Part shown: positions 1 to 14,639 of the stretch, one piece after another
Numbering within the stretch: position 1 is the stretch's first letter
Layout: every line of letters begins with the position of its first letter
DNA from: Aristolochia californica
Lineage: Eukaryota > Streptophyta > Magnoliopsida > Piperales > Aristolochiaceae
Assembly: GCA_029961685.1 (NCBI GenBank)
Contig: JARWKL010000009.1
Location: 21,385,237 to 21,449,236 of the forward strand
Direction of reading: 5' to 3'
Length of the DNA: 64,000 nucleotides
The notes under the pieces: model-generated
What the model was told of the DNA's origin: nothing
What the model saw: the letters and a program-made list of their open reading frames with translations, nothing else
Databases searched by the model: none
Position numbers and translations under genes: made by a program

Positions 1-3000
1 GAGATAATTCCAAAAAGTGTCTGTAATTTTTGCAGATTATAAACTCTTGTCAGTATTTATATATCAGGTTTTACAATAGTCGAGAAAAGGGGGAGGCAGG
101 GGATTTTTAACTGAGTGTTGACTCCCAATCCAAAAGACATTTCATACAAAAATATAATCCGTTACACAAGATAAATCACTTTACAATCACCTATGATTGT
201 TAGGTCAGGTTTTTGTAAATGGGCAAAATAATGGCTTGTTTGACTTGGGTAAATATCCCACTGGACGTTCACTTGAGAATTTAAAGTGAGTTTGTTATTC
301 TCTTTAAAATGTTTGGATGCATTGGTCATTTGCATCTTTAACATTTTTGAAGCATGTATATCCATTTTTTAAAACAGGTTTTGAAAAATCTCTTTCTTAC
401 AAATTTCCAAGCTATAAGGGTTGTTGAACTAGTGGAATTTGCCAAACTTGGATAACAAAATTTTTTTGTTCATTTGTGGTGTGTTAAAAAATTTTCTTTA
501 CTTACATACGTTTTTGCTTTAATTTTTTCCATAAATAAACTCTAAAAGTTTCATTTCATTGTGATCTATTTGCCTTTTATCTCTTTTTTGTCTACGAGAT
601 GAGGGGAAAAGTGAAAACTCAAGTTTTGATTTAAGAAAAAAATTTATACATCTAATATGGACATGCACAATGCACAAATGTAGAGAGAGATAATTCCAAA
701 AAGTGTTTGTTATTTTTAGGGATTGTAAACTATTTTTAGTTTTTAAATATCACGTTTTGCAATCGTCGGGAAAAGGGGGAGGCATCGGATTTTTCACTGA
801 GTGTTGACTCCCAAACCATAAGTCATTATGTAATAAAATATTGCCTGTTATGCATAATAAATCTCTTTACAATCATCTATGATCGTTAGGTAAGTTTTTT
901 GAAAATGGGCAAAATAATGGCTTGTTTGACTCGGATAAATATTCCACCGCACATTCACTTGAGAATTTAATGAGTGTTTGTTATTCTCTTTAAAATGTTT
1001 GGATCAATAGGTCATTTTGCATCTTTAACAAGTTTCAAGCATGCATATCCATTTTTTAAAACATATGTAGAAAAATCTCTTTCAGCTAAAATTCCAAGCT
1101 ATTGGGGTTGTTGAACTAGTGGAAATTCCTAAACTTGGATAACAAAACTTTTGTGTTCATTTGTTGTGTTTATAAATTTTCTTTACTTACATTTGTTATT
1201 GTTTTAAATTTTTTCCATACACAAACTGTAAAATTTGTTTTTCGTTGTGATCTATTTGCCTTTTATCTCTTTTTTGTCTACGAGATGAAGGGAAAAGTGA
1301 AAACAAAAGTTTTGATTTAAGAAAAAAGTATCCATCTAAAATGGAAATGCACAATGCACAAATGTAGAGAGAGATAATTCAAAAAAGTGTCTGTAATGTT
1401 TAGGGATTGTGAAATCTTTTCAGTTTTTGTATATTAGGTTTTGCAATCGTCAAGAAAAGGGGGAGGCGGGGGACTTTTACTTGAGTGTTCACTCCCAATC
1501 CATGAGACATTCCTTAAAAAAATATAGCCGTTACGCGTGATAAATCACTTTAAAATCATCTATGATCATTAGGTCAGCTTTTTGTGAATGCGCAAAACAA
1601 TGGCTTGTTTGACTCGGGTAAATATCCTACCACACGTTCACTGGAAAATTTATGAGCGTTTGTTATTCTCTTTAAAAGGTTTTGATCCATAGGTCATTTG
1701 CATCTTTAACATGTTTCAAGAATGCATATCCATTTTTTCAAACAACTGTAGAAAAATAGCTTTCTTATAAAATTCCTAGTTATTGGGTTTGTTGAGCTAG
1801 TGGAATTTCCCAAACTTGCATAACAAAACTTTTTTATTCATTTGTAGTGTGTTAATAAATTTCATTTAGTTACATTTTTTATTGCTTTAAATTTTTTCCA
1901 TACATAAACTCTAAAATTTTCATTTCGTTGTGATCTATTTACCTTTTATCTTTTTTTTTTGTCTACGGGATGAAGGGAAAAGTGAAAACTCAAGTTTTTA
2001 TTTAAGAAAAATGTATACATCTAAAATGGAAATGCACAATGAACAAATGTAGAGAGAGATAATTCATAAATTTTTTCGTAATTTTTAGGGATTGTAAACC
2101 CTTTTAATTTTTTATATATCAGGTTTTGCAATCTTCGAGAAAAGGAGGAGGCAGGGGATTTTTAACTGAATGTTAACTCCCAATCCATAAGTCATTCCTT
2201 ACAAAAATATAGACCGTTATGCATGATAAATCACTTCACAATCATCTATGATCATTAGGTCATCTTTTTGTAAATGGGCAAAATAATGGCTTGTTTGACT
2301 CGGGTAAATATCCCACCTCAAGTTCACTTGACAATTTAATGAGCGTTTGTTATTCTCTTTAAATGGTTTGGATCCATAGGTCTTTTGCATCTTTAACATG
2401 TTTCAAGCATGCAGATCAATTTTTTAAAGCATGTGTAGAAAAATCTATTTCTTATAAAATTCCATGCTATTAGGGTTTTTGAAATAGTGGAATTTCCCAA
2501 ACTTGGATAAGAAAAATTTTGTGTTCATTTGTGGCGTGTGAATAAATTTTATTTACTTAAATTTTCTATTGCATTAAATTTTTTCCATACATAAACTCTA
2601 AAATTTTCATTTCGTTGTGATCTATTTGCCTTTTATCTCTTTTTTGTCTACAAAATGATGAGAAAAGTGCAAACTCAAGTTTTGATTTAAGAAAAAAGTA
2701 TACTGCTAAAATGGAAATCCACAATGTACAAATTTAGAGAGAGATAATTCCTAAAAGTTCCTATAATTTTTAGGGATAGAAAAACCCTTTTTACTTTTTA
2801 TATATCAGGTTTTGCAATCGTCGAGAAAAGGGGGAGGCGGGGGATTTTCAATTGAGTCTTGATACCCAATCCATAAGTCATTCCTTAAAAAATTATTGCC
2901 TATTATGCTTGATAAATGACTTTACAATAAACCATGGTCGTTAGGTCAGCTTTTTGTAAATGGGCAAAATAATGGCTTTCTTGACTCTGGAAAATAACCC

Positions 3001-5525
3001 ACCACACGTTCACTTAAAAATTTAATGAGCGTTTGTTATTTTCTTTACAAGGTTTGGATCCATAGGTCATTTGCATCTTTAACATGTTTCAAGCATGCAT
3101 ATCCATTTTTTGAAACATGAGTAGACAAATCTCTTTCTTATAAAAATCCAAGCAATTGGGGTTGTTGAACTAGTGAAATTTCCAAAACATGGATAACAAA
3201 ACTTTTGTGTTTATTTGTGGAGTGTGAATAAATTTTCTTTACTTACATTTGTTATTTCTTTAAATTTCTTCCATACATAAACTCTAAAATTTCCATTTCG
3301 TTGTGATGTACTTGCCTTTCATCTTTTTTTGATCTACGAGATGAAGGGAAAAGTCAAAACTCAAGTTTTTATTTAAGCAAAAAGTATACATCTAAAATGG
3401 AAATGCACAATGCACAAATTTAGAGAGAGATAATTCCAAAAAGAGTTTGTAAATTTTAAGGATTTTAAACTCTTTTTAGTTTTTATATATAAGGTTTTGC
3501 AATCATCGAGAAAAGGGGGAGGCAGGGAATTTTTAACTAAGTGTTGACTCCAAATCCTTAAGTCTTTCCTTACAAAAATATAGCCTGTACGCATGATAAA
3601 TCATTCTACAATCATACATGATCGTTAGGTCAGATTTTTTTAAATGGGCAAAATAATGGCTAGTTTTACTCGGTTTAATATCCCACCGCACGTTCACTTG
3701 AGTTTAATGAGCGTTTGTTATTCTTTTTAAAAGGTTTGGATCCATAGGTCATTTGTATCTTTAACAAGTTTCAAGCATGCATAACCATTTTCTAAAACAC
3801 GGGTAGAAAAATCTCTTTCTTATAAAATTCCAAGCTATTGGTGTTGTTGAAATAGTGGAATTTCCCAAACTTGGATAAAAGAACTTATGAGTTCATTTGT
3901 CGTGTGTTAATAAATTTTCTTTACTTACATTTACTATTGCTTTAATTTTTTTCCTTACTTAAACTCTAAAATTTTCATTTCATTGTGATCTATTTGCTTT
4001 TTATCTCTTTTTTGTCTACGAGATGAAGGGAAATGTGAAAACTCAATTTTTGATTTAAGAAAAAAGTATACATCTAAAAATGAAATGCACAATGCATAAA
4101 TGTAGAGAGATATAATTCCTAAAAGTGTCGGTAATTTTTAGGGATTGTAAAATCTTTTTAGTTTTTATATATCAAGTTTTGCAATCGTTGGGAAAAGGGG
4201 GAGGCAGGGGATTTTTAATTGAGTGTTGACTCCCAATCCTTAAGTCATTCCTTTAAAAAATATAGACCATTACGCATGGTAAATAACTTTACACTCATCT
4301 ATGATCGTTAAGTCAGCTTTTTGTAAATGGGCAAAATAATGGCTTGTTTGACTTGGGTAAATATCCCACTGTACGTTCACTTGATAGTTTAATGAGCGTT
4401 TATTATTCTCTTTAAAAGGTTTGGATCCATAGGTCATATGAATCTTTAACATGTTTCAAGCATGAATATCCATTTTTTAAAACATGTGTAGAAAAATCTC
4501 ATTCTTATAAAATTCCAAGCAATTTGGGTTGAACTAGTGGAATTTCCCATACTTGGATAATTATACTTTTGTGTTCATTTGTGGTGTGTAATAAAATTTT
4601 GTTTACTTACATTTGTTATTGTTTTAAATTTTTTCCATACATAAACTATAAAATTTTCATTTTGTTGTTATCTATTTGCCTTTTATCGTTTTTTATCTAC
4701 GAGATGAAGGGAAAAGTGAAAACTCAAGTTTTGATTTAAAAAAAAAGTATACATCTAAAACGGAAATGCACAATGAACAAATGTACAGAGAGATAATTCT
4801 AAAAGGTGTCTGTAATTTTTATGGATTTTAACTCTTTTTAGGTTTTATTTATCAGGTTTTGCAATCGTCGAGAAAAGGGGTAGGCAGGGGAATTTCAACT
4901 GAGTGTTGACTCCAAATCCATAAGTCATTCCTGAAAAAAATATAGCCCATTACGCATGATAAATCACTTTACAATCATCTATTGTCGTTAAGGTGAACTT
5001 TTTTTAAATGGGCAAAATAATGGTTTGATTGACTCGGGTAAACATCCCACCGCACGTTCACTTGAGAATTTAATGAGTGTTTTTTATTCTATTTAAATGG
5101 TTTGGATCCATAGATCATTTGCATCTTTATCATGTTTCAAGAATGCATATCCATTTTTTAAAACATGTGTAGAAATATCTATTTCTTATAAAATTCCAAG
5201 CTATTGTGGTTGTTGAACTAGTGAAATTTCAAAAACTTGGATAACTAAACTTTTGAGTTCATTTGTGGTGTGCGAATAAATTTTCTTTGCTTACATATGT
5301 TATTGTTTTAAAGTTTTCCATAAATAAAATATTCATTTCATTGTGATCTATTTGCCATTCATCTTTTTTTTTTCTACGATATGAAGGGAAAAGTGAAAAC
5401 TCAAGTTTTGATTTCAGAAAAAAGTATACATCTAAAATGGAAATACACCATGCACAAATGTAGAGAGAGATAACTCCAAAAAGTGTCTCAAATTTTTAGG
5501 CATTGTAAACTTTTTTTATTTTTTA

Positions 5526-5564
5526 TATATCAGGTTCTGCTATTTTTTGTATATCAGGTTCTGC
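5526..5564. repeat. Short 24-bp internal duplication in one monomer
   Basis: The 15-mer TATATCAGGTTCTGC occurs at 5526-5540 and again at 5550-5564, 24 bp apart. Neighbouring monomers have this stretch once, so this is a local slippage-type duplication private to this copy. Part of the long spacing between landmarks 5130 and 5829 (699 bp) is explained by it. Confidence 0.85.
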
Positions 5565-7570
5565 AATCATCGGGAAAAGGGGGAGGCGGGGATTTTTAAC
5601 TCAGTGTTGACTCTGAATCCACAAATAATTCCTTACAAAAATATAGACCGTTACGCAAAATAAATCATTGTACAATCATTTATGATCGTTAGGTCAGCTT
5701 TTTGTAGATGGGCAAAATAATGGTTGTTTGACTTGGGTAAAATATCCCACCGCACGTTCATTTGAGAATTTAATGAGCATTTTTTATTCTCTTTAAAAGG
5801 TTTGGATCCATAGGTCATTTGTATCTTTAACAAGTTTCAAGCATGCATATCCATTTTTTAAAACATGTGTAGAAAAATCTTTCTTATAAAATTTCAAGCT
5901 ATTGGTGTTGTTGAACTAGTGGAATTTCCCAAACATGGATAACAAAACTTTTGTGTTCATTTGTGGTGTCTTAATAAATTTTCTTTACTTACATTTATTA
6001 TTGCTTTAAATTCTCCATACATAAACTCTAACATTTTCATTTCGTTGTGATCTATTCGCGTTTTATCTCTTTTTTGTCTACGAGATAAAGAGAAAAGTGA
6101 AAACTCAAGTTTTGAATGAAGAAAGAAGTATACATCTAAAAAGGAAAGGCACAATGCACAAATGTAGAGAGATAATTCCAAAAAGTGTCTGTAATTTTTA
6201 GGGATTGTAAACTTTTTTTAGTTTTTATAAATCAGGATTTTCAATCGTCGGGAGAAGGGGGAGGCGGGGGATTTTTAATTGAGTGTTGACTCCTTATCCA
6301 TAAGTCATTCCTTAAAACAATATAGACCGTTACGCATGATAAATCACTTTCACATCATTAATGATCTTTAGGTCAGTTTTTTGTAAATGGGCAAAATAAT
6401 GGCTTGTTTGACTGGGGTAAAAATCCCACTGCACGTTTACTTGAGAACTTAATGAGCGTTTGTTATTCTCTTTAAAAGGTTTGGATCCATAGGTCATTTG
6501 CATCTTCAACAAGTTTCAAGCATGCATATCCATTTTTTAAAACATGTGTAGAAAAATCTCTTTCTTATAAAATTACAAGCAATTGGGGTTGAACTAGTGG
6601 AATTTCCAAAACTTGGATAACAAAACTTTTGTGTTCATTTGTGGTGTGTAGATAAATTTTATTTACTTACATTTGTTATTTTTTTAAAAAATTTCATTTT
6701 TTTTGTTAGCTTCTTGCCTTTGATCTCTATTTTGTCTACGAGATGAAGGGAAAAGTGAAAACTCATGTTTTGATTTTAGAAAAAAGTATACATCTAAAAT
6801 GGAAATGCACTATGCAAAAATGTAGAGAGAGATAATTCCAAAAAGTGCATGTAATTTTTAAGGATTATAAACTCTTTTTAGTTTTTATATATAAGGTTTT
6901 GCAATCATCGAGAAAAGGGGTAGGCGGGGGATTTTCAACTGAGTGTTGACTCCCAATCCATAAGTCATTCCTTACAAAAATATAGCCCATTACACATTTT
7001 AAATCAATTTATAATCATCTATGGTCGTTAGGTCAGCTTTTTGTAAATGGGCAAAATAAAGGCTTGTTTTACTCGGGTAAACATACCACCGCACGTTCAC
7101 TTGAGAATTTAATGAGGATTTGTTATTTTATTTAAAAGTTTTGGATCCAAAGGTCCTATTGCATCTTTAACATGTTTCAATCATGTGTATCCATTTTTTA
7201 AAACATGTGTAGAAAAATCTATTTCTTATAAAATTCCTTGTTGTAGGGTGTTTTAACTAGTGGAATTTCCCATACTTGGATAACAAAAATTTAGTGTTCA
7301 TTTGTGGTGTTTTAATAAATTTTTTTTACTTACATTTTTTATTTCACTAAATTTTTTCCATAGAAAAACTTTAAAATTTTTATTTCGTTGTGATCTATTT
7401 GCCTTTGATGTCTTTTTTGTCGACTAGATGAAGGGAAAAGTGAAAACTCAAGTTTTGATATAAGAAAAAAGGGATAATTCCAAAAAAAATCTGTATTTTT
7501 TAGGGATTGTAAACTCTTTTTAGCTTTTATATATCGGGTTTTGCAATCGTCGGGAAAAGGAGGAGGGGGG

Positions 7571-7708
7571 ATTTTCAACTGAGTGTTGACTCCCAATCCA
7601 AAAGTCATTCTTTTCAAAAATATAGCCGGGGGGGGGGGGGGGGGGGGGGGGATTTTCAACTGAGTGTTGACTCCCAATCCAAAAGTCATTCTTTTCAAAA
7701 ATATAGCC
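7571..7708. repeat. Perfect 57-bp direct duplication flanking a poly-G run
   Basis: The 57 bp at 7571-7627 (starting ATTTTCAACTGAGTG, ending AAATATAGCC) are repeated without a mismatch at 7652-7708. Between them lies a run of 24 G. Each copy is preceded by G bases, so the unit is G-run plus 57 bp. Other monomers have the segment once with a normal GGCGGGGGATTTT box. The lack of any divergence in a satellite where neighbouring copies differ at many sites suggests a recent event, or an assembly or sequencing artefact at the homopolymer. Confidence 0.9.
7628..7651. repeat. Homopolymer run of 24 G
   Basis: An uninterrupted G24 tract on the + strand, the only long G or C homopolymer in the window. 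It sits where the satellite normally has its G-rich box and separates the two halves of a perfect 57-bp duplication. Run length in the source molecule may differ, since such tracts are error-prone in sequencing. Confidence 0.9.
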
Positions 7709-10700
7709 CGTTATGCATGATAAATCACTTTACAATCACCCATGGTCGTAAGGTCAGCTTTTTGTCAATGGGCAAAATAATGGCTTGTTTGACTCGGGTA
7801 AATATACCACCTCACGTTCACTTGAGAATTTAATGAGTGTTTGTTATTCTCTTTAAAAGGTTTGGATCCATAGGTCATTTTCATATTTAACCTGTTTCAA
7901 GAATGCATATGCATTTTTTAAAACATGTGTTGAAAAATCTATTTCTTAGAAAATTCCATGCTATTGGGGTGTTTGAACTAGTGGAATTTCCCAAACTTGG
8001 ATAACAAAACTTTTGTGTTCATTTGTGATGTGTGAATAAGTTTTCTTTACTTACATTTGTTATTGCTTTAAATTTTTTCCATACATAAACTTTAAAATTT
8101 TCATTTCGTTGTGATCTATTTGCCTTTTATCTCTTTTTTGTCGATGAAATGAAGGGAAAAGTGAAAACTCAAGTTTTGATTTAAGAAAAAAGTATACATC
8201 TAAGACGGATATTCACAATGCACAAATGTAGAGAGAGATAATTCCAAAAAGTGTTTGTAGTTTTTAGGGATTGTAAACTCTTTTTAGTTTTTATATATCA
8301 GGTTTTGCAATCATCGGCAAAAAGGGGGAGGCGGGGGCTTTTAACATGAATGTTGTCTCCCAATTCATAAGTCATTCTGAACAAAAATATAGCCTTTTAT
8401 GCATGATAAATCACTTTACAATCACCTATGATCGTTAGGTCAACTTTTTGTAACTGGGCAAAATAACGGCTCTTTTGACATGGATAAATATCCCACCACA
8501 CGTTCACATGAAAATTTAATGAGCGTTTGTTATTCTCTTTAAAAGTTTTGGATCCATAAATCATTTTCATCTTTAACATGTTTCAATCATGCATATCCAT
8601 TTTTTAAAACATGTGTAGAAAAATCTTTCTTATAAAATCCGTAGCTATTGGGGTTGAATTAGTCAAATTTCCTAAACTTGGATAACAAAACTATTGTATT
8701 CATTTGTGGTGTCTTAATAAAATTTATTTTATTACATTTGTTATTTTTTTAATTGTTTTTCATACATGAACTCTAAATTTTTTTTTTCGTTGTGATCTAT
8801 TTGCGTTGTATCTGTTTTTTGCCTACGAGATGAAGGGAAAAGTACTCATGTTTTGATTAAAGAAGAGAGTATACATCTAAAACGGAAATGCACAATGCAC
8901 AAATGTAGATAGAGATAATTCCAAAAAGTGTCGTTATTTTTTTGGGATTGTAAACTCTTTTAATTTTTTATAGATCAGGTTTTGCAATCGTTGGGAAAAG
9001 GGGGAGGTGGGGGATTTTTAACTGAATGTTGACTCCCAATCCATAAGCCATTCCTTAAAAAAATACAGGCCGTTACTCATGATAAATCACTTTACAATCA
9101 TCTATGATCGTTCGGTCAGCTTTTTGTAAGTGGGCAAAATAATGGCTTGTATGACTCGGCCAAATATCCCACCGCATGTTCTCTTGAGAAATTAATGATC
9201 ATTTGTTATTCTCTTTAAAAAGTTTGGTTCCATAGGTCATTTGCATCTTTAACATGTTTCAAGCAGGCGTATCCATTTTTTAAAACATGTGTAGAAAAAT
9301 CTCTTTCTTATAAAATTCCTAGCTAGTGAGGTTGAACAAGTTGCATTTCCTAAACTTGGATAACAAAACTTTTGTGTTCATTTGTGGTCTGTGAATAAAT
9401 TTTTTTACTTACATTTGTTATTGTTTTAAGTTTTTCCAATACGTAAACTCTAAACTTTCATTTTGTTGTGATCTATGTGCCTTTTATCTCTTTTTTGTCT
9501 ATGAGATGACGGGAAAAGTGAAAACTCAAATTTTGATTTAATAAAAAAGTAAAGATCTAAAAAGGAAATGCACAATGCACAAATATAGAGAGAGATAATT
9601 CCAAAAAGTGTCTGTAATTTTCAGGGATTGTAAACACTTATTAGTTTTTATATATCAGGTTTTGCAATCGTCGGAAAAAGGGGGAGGCGGGGGATTTTCA
9701 ATATAGTGGTGACTCCCAATCCATATTTCATTCCTTACAAAAATATAGCCCATTACACATGATAAATCACTTTACAATCATATATGATCGTTAGGTCAAC
9801 ATTTTGTAAATGGGCAAAATAATGGCTTGTTTGTCTCAGGTAAAAATCCCACCACATGTTCACTTGAAAATTTAATGAGCGTTTGTTATTCTCTTTAAAA
9901 GGTTTGGATCCATAGGCCGTTTGAATGTTTAACATGTTTCAAGAATACATATCCAATTTTTCAAACATGTGTGGAAAAATCTCTTTCTTATAAAATTCCA
10001 AGCTATTGGGGTTGTTGAACTAGTGGAATTTCCCAAACTTGGATAACAAAACTTTTGTGTTCATTTTTAGTGTGTGAATAAATTTTCTTTAGTTACATTT
10101 GCTATTGCTTTAAATATTTTCCATACATAAACTCTAAAATTTTCATTTCGTTGTGGTCTATTTGTCTTTTATCTATTTTTTTACTATGAGATGAAGGGAA
10201 AAGTGAAAACTCCTGTTTTTATTTAAGAAAAAAGTAAGCATCAAAAATTGAAATGCACACAAATGTAGAGAGAGATAATTCCTAAAAGTGTCTATAACTT
10301 TTAGGGATTGTAAACTCTTTTAATTTTTTATATATCAGGTTTTGCATTCATCGGAAAAAGGGCGAGGCAGGGGATTTTTAATTGAATGTTGACTCCTAAT
10401 CCATAAGTCATTGTTTGAAAAAATATAGGTCATTGCGCATGATAAATCACTTTACAATCCTCAATGATCGTTCAGTCAGCTTTTTGTAAATCGTGAAAAT
10501 AATGGCTTGTTTGACTAGGGTAAATATCCCACCGCACTTTCACTTGAGAATATAATGAGCATTTGTTATTCTCTTTAAAAGGTTTGCAGCCATAGGTCAT
10601 TTGCATCTTTAACATGTTTCAAGCATACATATCCATTTTTTAAAACATGTGTAGAAAATTCTCTTTCTTATAAAATTCCTAGCTATTGTGGTTGAACTAG

Positions 10701-13700
10701 TGGAATTTCTTAAACTTGGATAAAAAAACTTTTATGTTCATTTGTGGTGTGTGAATAAATTTTATCATGTTTCATTTGTTATTGTTTTAAATTTTTTCCA
10801 TACATAAACTTTAAAATTTTCAATTTGTCGTGATCTATTTGCCTTTTATTTCTTTTTTGTCTACGAGATGAAGGGAAAAATGAAAACTCAAGTTTAGATT
10901 TAAGATAAAAGTATACATCAAAAACGAAATTGCACAATGCACAAATATAGAGAGAGATAATTCCAAAAAATGTTTGTAATTCTAAGGCATTGTAATTTCT
11001 TTTTAGTTTTTATATATCAGGTTTTGCAATCGTCGTGAAAAGGGGGAGGCGGTGGATTTTCAACTGATTGTTGACTCCCAAACCATAATTCATTCCTTAA
11101 AAAAATATAGGCCGTTACGCATTATAAATCACTTTACAATCATCTATGGTCCTTAGGTCAGATTTTTTGTAAAAAGGTAAAATAATGGCTTGTTTGACTC
11201 GGGTAAATATCCCACCGCACGTTCACTTGAGAATTTAATGAGCGTTTGTTATTCTCCTTAAAAGGTTTGGATCTAGAGGTCTTTTGCATCTTTAAAATCT
11301 TTCAAGTATGCATATCCATTTTTTAAAACATGAGTAGAAAAATCTATTTCTTGTAAAATTCCATGCAATTGGGGTGTTTGAACTAGTGGAATTTCCCAAA
11401 CTTGGATAACAAAAATTTTGTGTTCATCTGTGGTGTGTGAATAAATTTTCTTTACTTACATTTTTTATTTCTTTTAATTTTTTCCATACATAAATTCTAA
11501 AATTTTCATTTCGTTATGATATATTTGCCTTTTATCTTTTTTATGTCGACAAGATGAAGGGAAAAGTGAAAACTCATGTTTTTATTTAAGAAAAAAGTAT
11601 AGATCGAAAATTGAAATGCACAAAGCACAAATGTAGAGAGAGATAATCCCAAAAAGTATCTGTAATTTTTAGGGATTGTAAACTCTTTTAGCTTTTATAT
11701 ATCAAGTTTTGCAATTGGGGGAAAAAGGGGAAGCGGGGGATTTTTAACTGAGTGTTGACTCCCAATCCATAAGTCATTCGTTACGAAAATATAGCCCGTT
11801 ACACACGATAAATCAATTTACAATCATCTATGATCGTTAGGTCTGCTTTTTGTAAATGGGAAAAATAATGGCTTGTTTGAATCAGGTAAATATCCCACCG
11901 CACGTTTACTTGAGAATTTAATGAGCGTTTGTTATTCCCTTTAAAATGTTTGGATCCATAGGTCATTTGTATCTTTAACATGTTTCAAGTATGGTTATCC
12001 ATTTTTTAAAAACTGTGTAGAGAAATCTTTTTCTTAAAAAATTCCAAGCAATTGGGGTGTTTGAACTAGTGGAATTTCCAAAAGTTGGATAACAAAACTT
12101 TTATGTTCATTTGTGGTGTGTGAATAAATTTTCTTTACATACATTTGTTATTGCTTTAAATTTTTTCCATACATAAAATCTAAAATTTTCATTTCGTTGT
12201 GACCTTTTTGCCTTTTATCTCTTTTATGTCGACGAGATGAAGGGAAAAGTTAAAACTCAAGTTTTGATTTAAGAAAAAAGTGTACATCTAAAATGGAAAT
12301 GCACAATGTAAAAAGCTAGATAGAGATAATTCCAAAAAGTTTCTGTAATTTTTAGGGATTGTAAACTCTTTTTAGTTTTTATTTATCAGGTTTTGTAATC
12401 ATCGGGAAAAGGGGGAGGCAGGGGATTTTCAGCTGAGTGTTGACTCCCAATCCATTTGTCTTTAAAAATATAGCTCATTACGCATGATAAATCACTTTTC
12501 AATCAACCATGGTTGTTAGGTTAGGTTTTTTTTAAATGGGCAAAATAATGGTGTGTTTGACTCGAGTAAATACAAGTTCCCTTGAAAATTTAATTAGCAT
12601 TTGTTATTCTCTTTAAAAGGTTTGGATCCATAGGTGATTTCCATCTTTAACATGTTTCAAACATGCATATCCATTTTTTAAGCATGAGTAGAAAAATCTC
12701 TTTCTTATAAAATTCCAAGCTATTAGGGTTGTTGAACTAGTAAAATATCCCAAACTTGGATAACAAAACTTTTGTGTTCATTCTTAGTGGGTTAATAAAT
12801 TTTATTTACTTACATTTGTTATTGCTTTAAATTTTTTCCTAACATAAACTATAAAATTTTCATTTCGTTGTGATCTACTTGCCTTTTATCTTTTTTTTGT
12901 CTACGAGATGAAGGGAAAAGTGAAAACTCAAATTTTTATTGAAGAAAAAAGTAAACATCTAAAATGGAAATTCACAAAGCACAAATGTATAGAGAGATAA
13001 TTCCAAAAAGTGTCGGTAATTTTTTGGGACTGTAAACTCTTTTAATTTTTCATATATCAGGTTTTGCAATCATTGGGAAAAGGGGGAGGCGGGGGATTTT
13101 TAACTGAATGTTGACTCCCAATCCATAAGTCATCCCTTAAAAAAATACAGGCCGTTATGCATGATAAATCACTTTACAATCATCTATGATCGTTCGGTCA
13201 ACTTTTTGTAAATGGGTAAAATAATGGCATTTTTTACTCGGGTAAATATCCCATCGGAAGTTCACTTGAGAATTTAATGAGCGTTTGTTATTCTCTTTAA
13301 AAGTTTTGCATCCATATCTCATTTGCATCTTTAACATGTTTTAAGCATGCATATCCATTTTTTCAAGACATTTGTAGAAAAATCACTTTCTTATAAAATT
13401 CCAAGCTATTGGGTTGTTGAACTGGTGGAATTTACCAAACTTGGATAAGAAAACTTTTGTGTTTATTTTTTGTGTGTGAGTAAATTTTCTTGACTTTCAT
13501 TTGTTATTGCTTTGAAATTTTTCCAAACATAAACTCAAAAAATTTTCATTTCGTTGTGATCTATTTACCTTTTATCTCTTCTTTGTCGACGAGAAGAAGG
13601 GAAAAATGAAAAATCAAGTTTTTATTTAAGAAAAAAGTATACATATAAAATGGATATGCACAATGTAAAAATATAAAGACCGATAATTCCAAAAAGTGTT

Positions 13701-14639
13701 TGAAATTTTTAGGGATTGTAAACTCTTTTTAGCATTTATATATCAGGTTTTGCAATCGTCGGGAAAAGGGGGAGGTGGGGGATATTAACTGAGTATTGAC
13801 TCCGAATCTATAAGTCATTCCTAAAAAAAATATAGCCCGTTATGCATGATAAATCACTTTACAATCATCTATGATAGTTAGGTCAGCTTTTTGTGTATGG
13901 GCAAAATGATGGCTTGTTTGACTCGGGTAAATATCCCACCGTACGTTCACTTGAGAATTTAATGAGCGTTTGTTATTCTCTTTAAAAGGTTTGGATCCAT
14001 AGATCATTTGCTTCTTCAACATGTTTCAAGCATGCATATCCATATTTTAAAACATGTGTAGAAAAATCTCTTTCTTATAAAATTCGTGGTGTGTGAATAA
14101 ATTTTCTTTACTTACATTTGTGATTGCTTTAAATTTTTTCCATACATAAACTTTAAAATTTTCATTTCCTTGTGATCTATTTGCCTTTTATCTCTTTTTT
14201 GTCTGCGAGATGAAGGGAAAAGTGAAAAATCAAGTTTTGAATTAAGAAAAAATTTTACATCTAAAATGGAAATGAACAATGCACAAATTTAGAGAGAGAT
14301 AACTCCAAAAAGTGTCTGTAATTTTTAGGTATAGTAAACTACTTTTAGTTTTTATATATCAGGTTTAGCAATCGTCGAGAAAAGGGGGAGGTGGGGGATT
14401 TTTAACTGAGTGTTGACTCCCAATCCTTAAGTCCTTCCTTGCAAATATATAGCCCGTTATGCATGATAAATCACTTTACAATCACCAATGACCGTTAGGT
14501 CAGCTTTTTGTAAATGGGCAAAATAATGGATTGTTTGACTCGGGTAAATATCCCACCGCACGTGCACTTGAGAATTTAATGAGCGTTTGTTATTCTCTTT
14601 AAAAGGTTTGGATCCATTGGTCATTTACATCTTTAACAT

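Noticed and set aside
7339..7698. A 119-codon minus-strand frame with a Pro-rich centre
   Set aside because: The Pro run is only the translation of the G24 homopolymer and the repeated text on each side is the 57-bp duplication.
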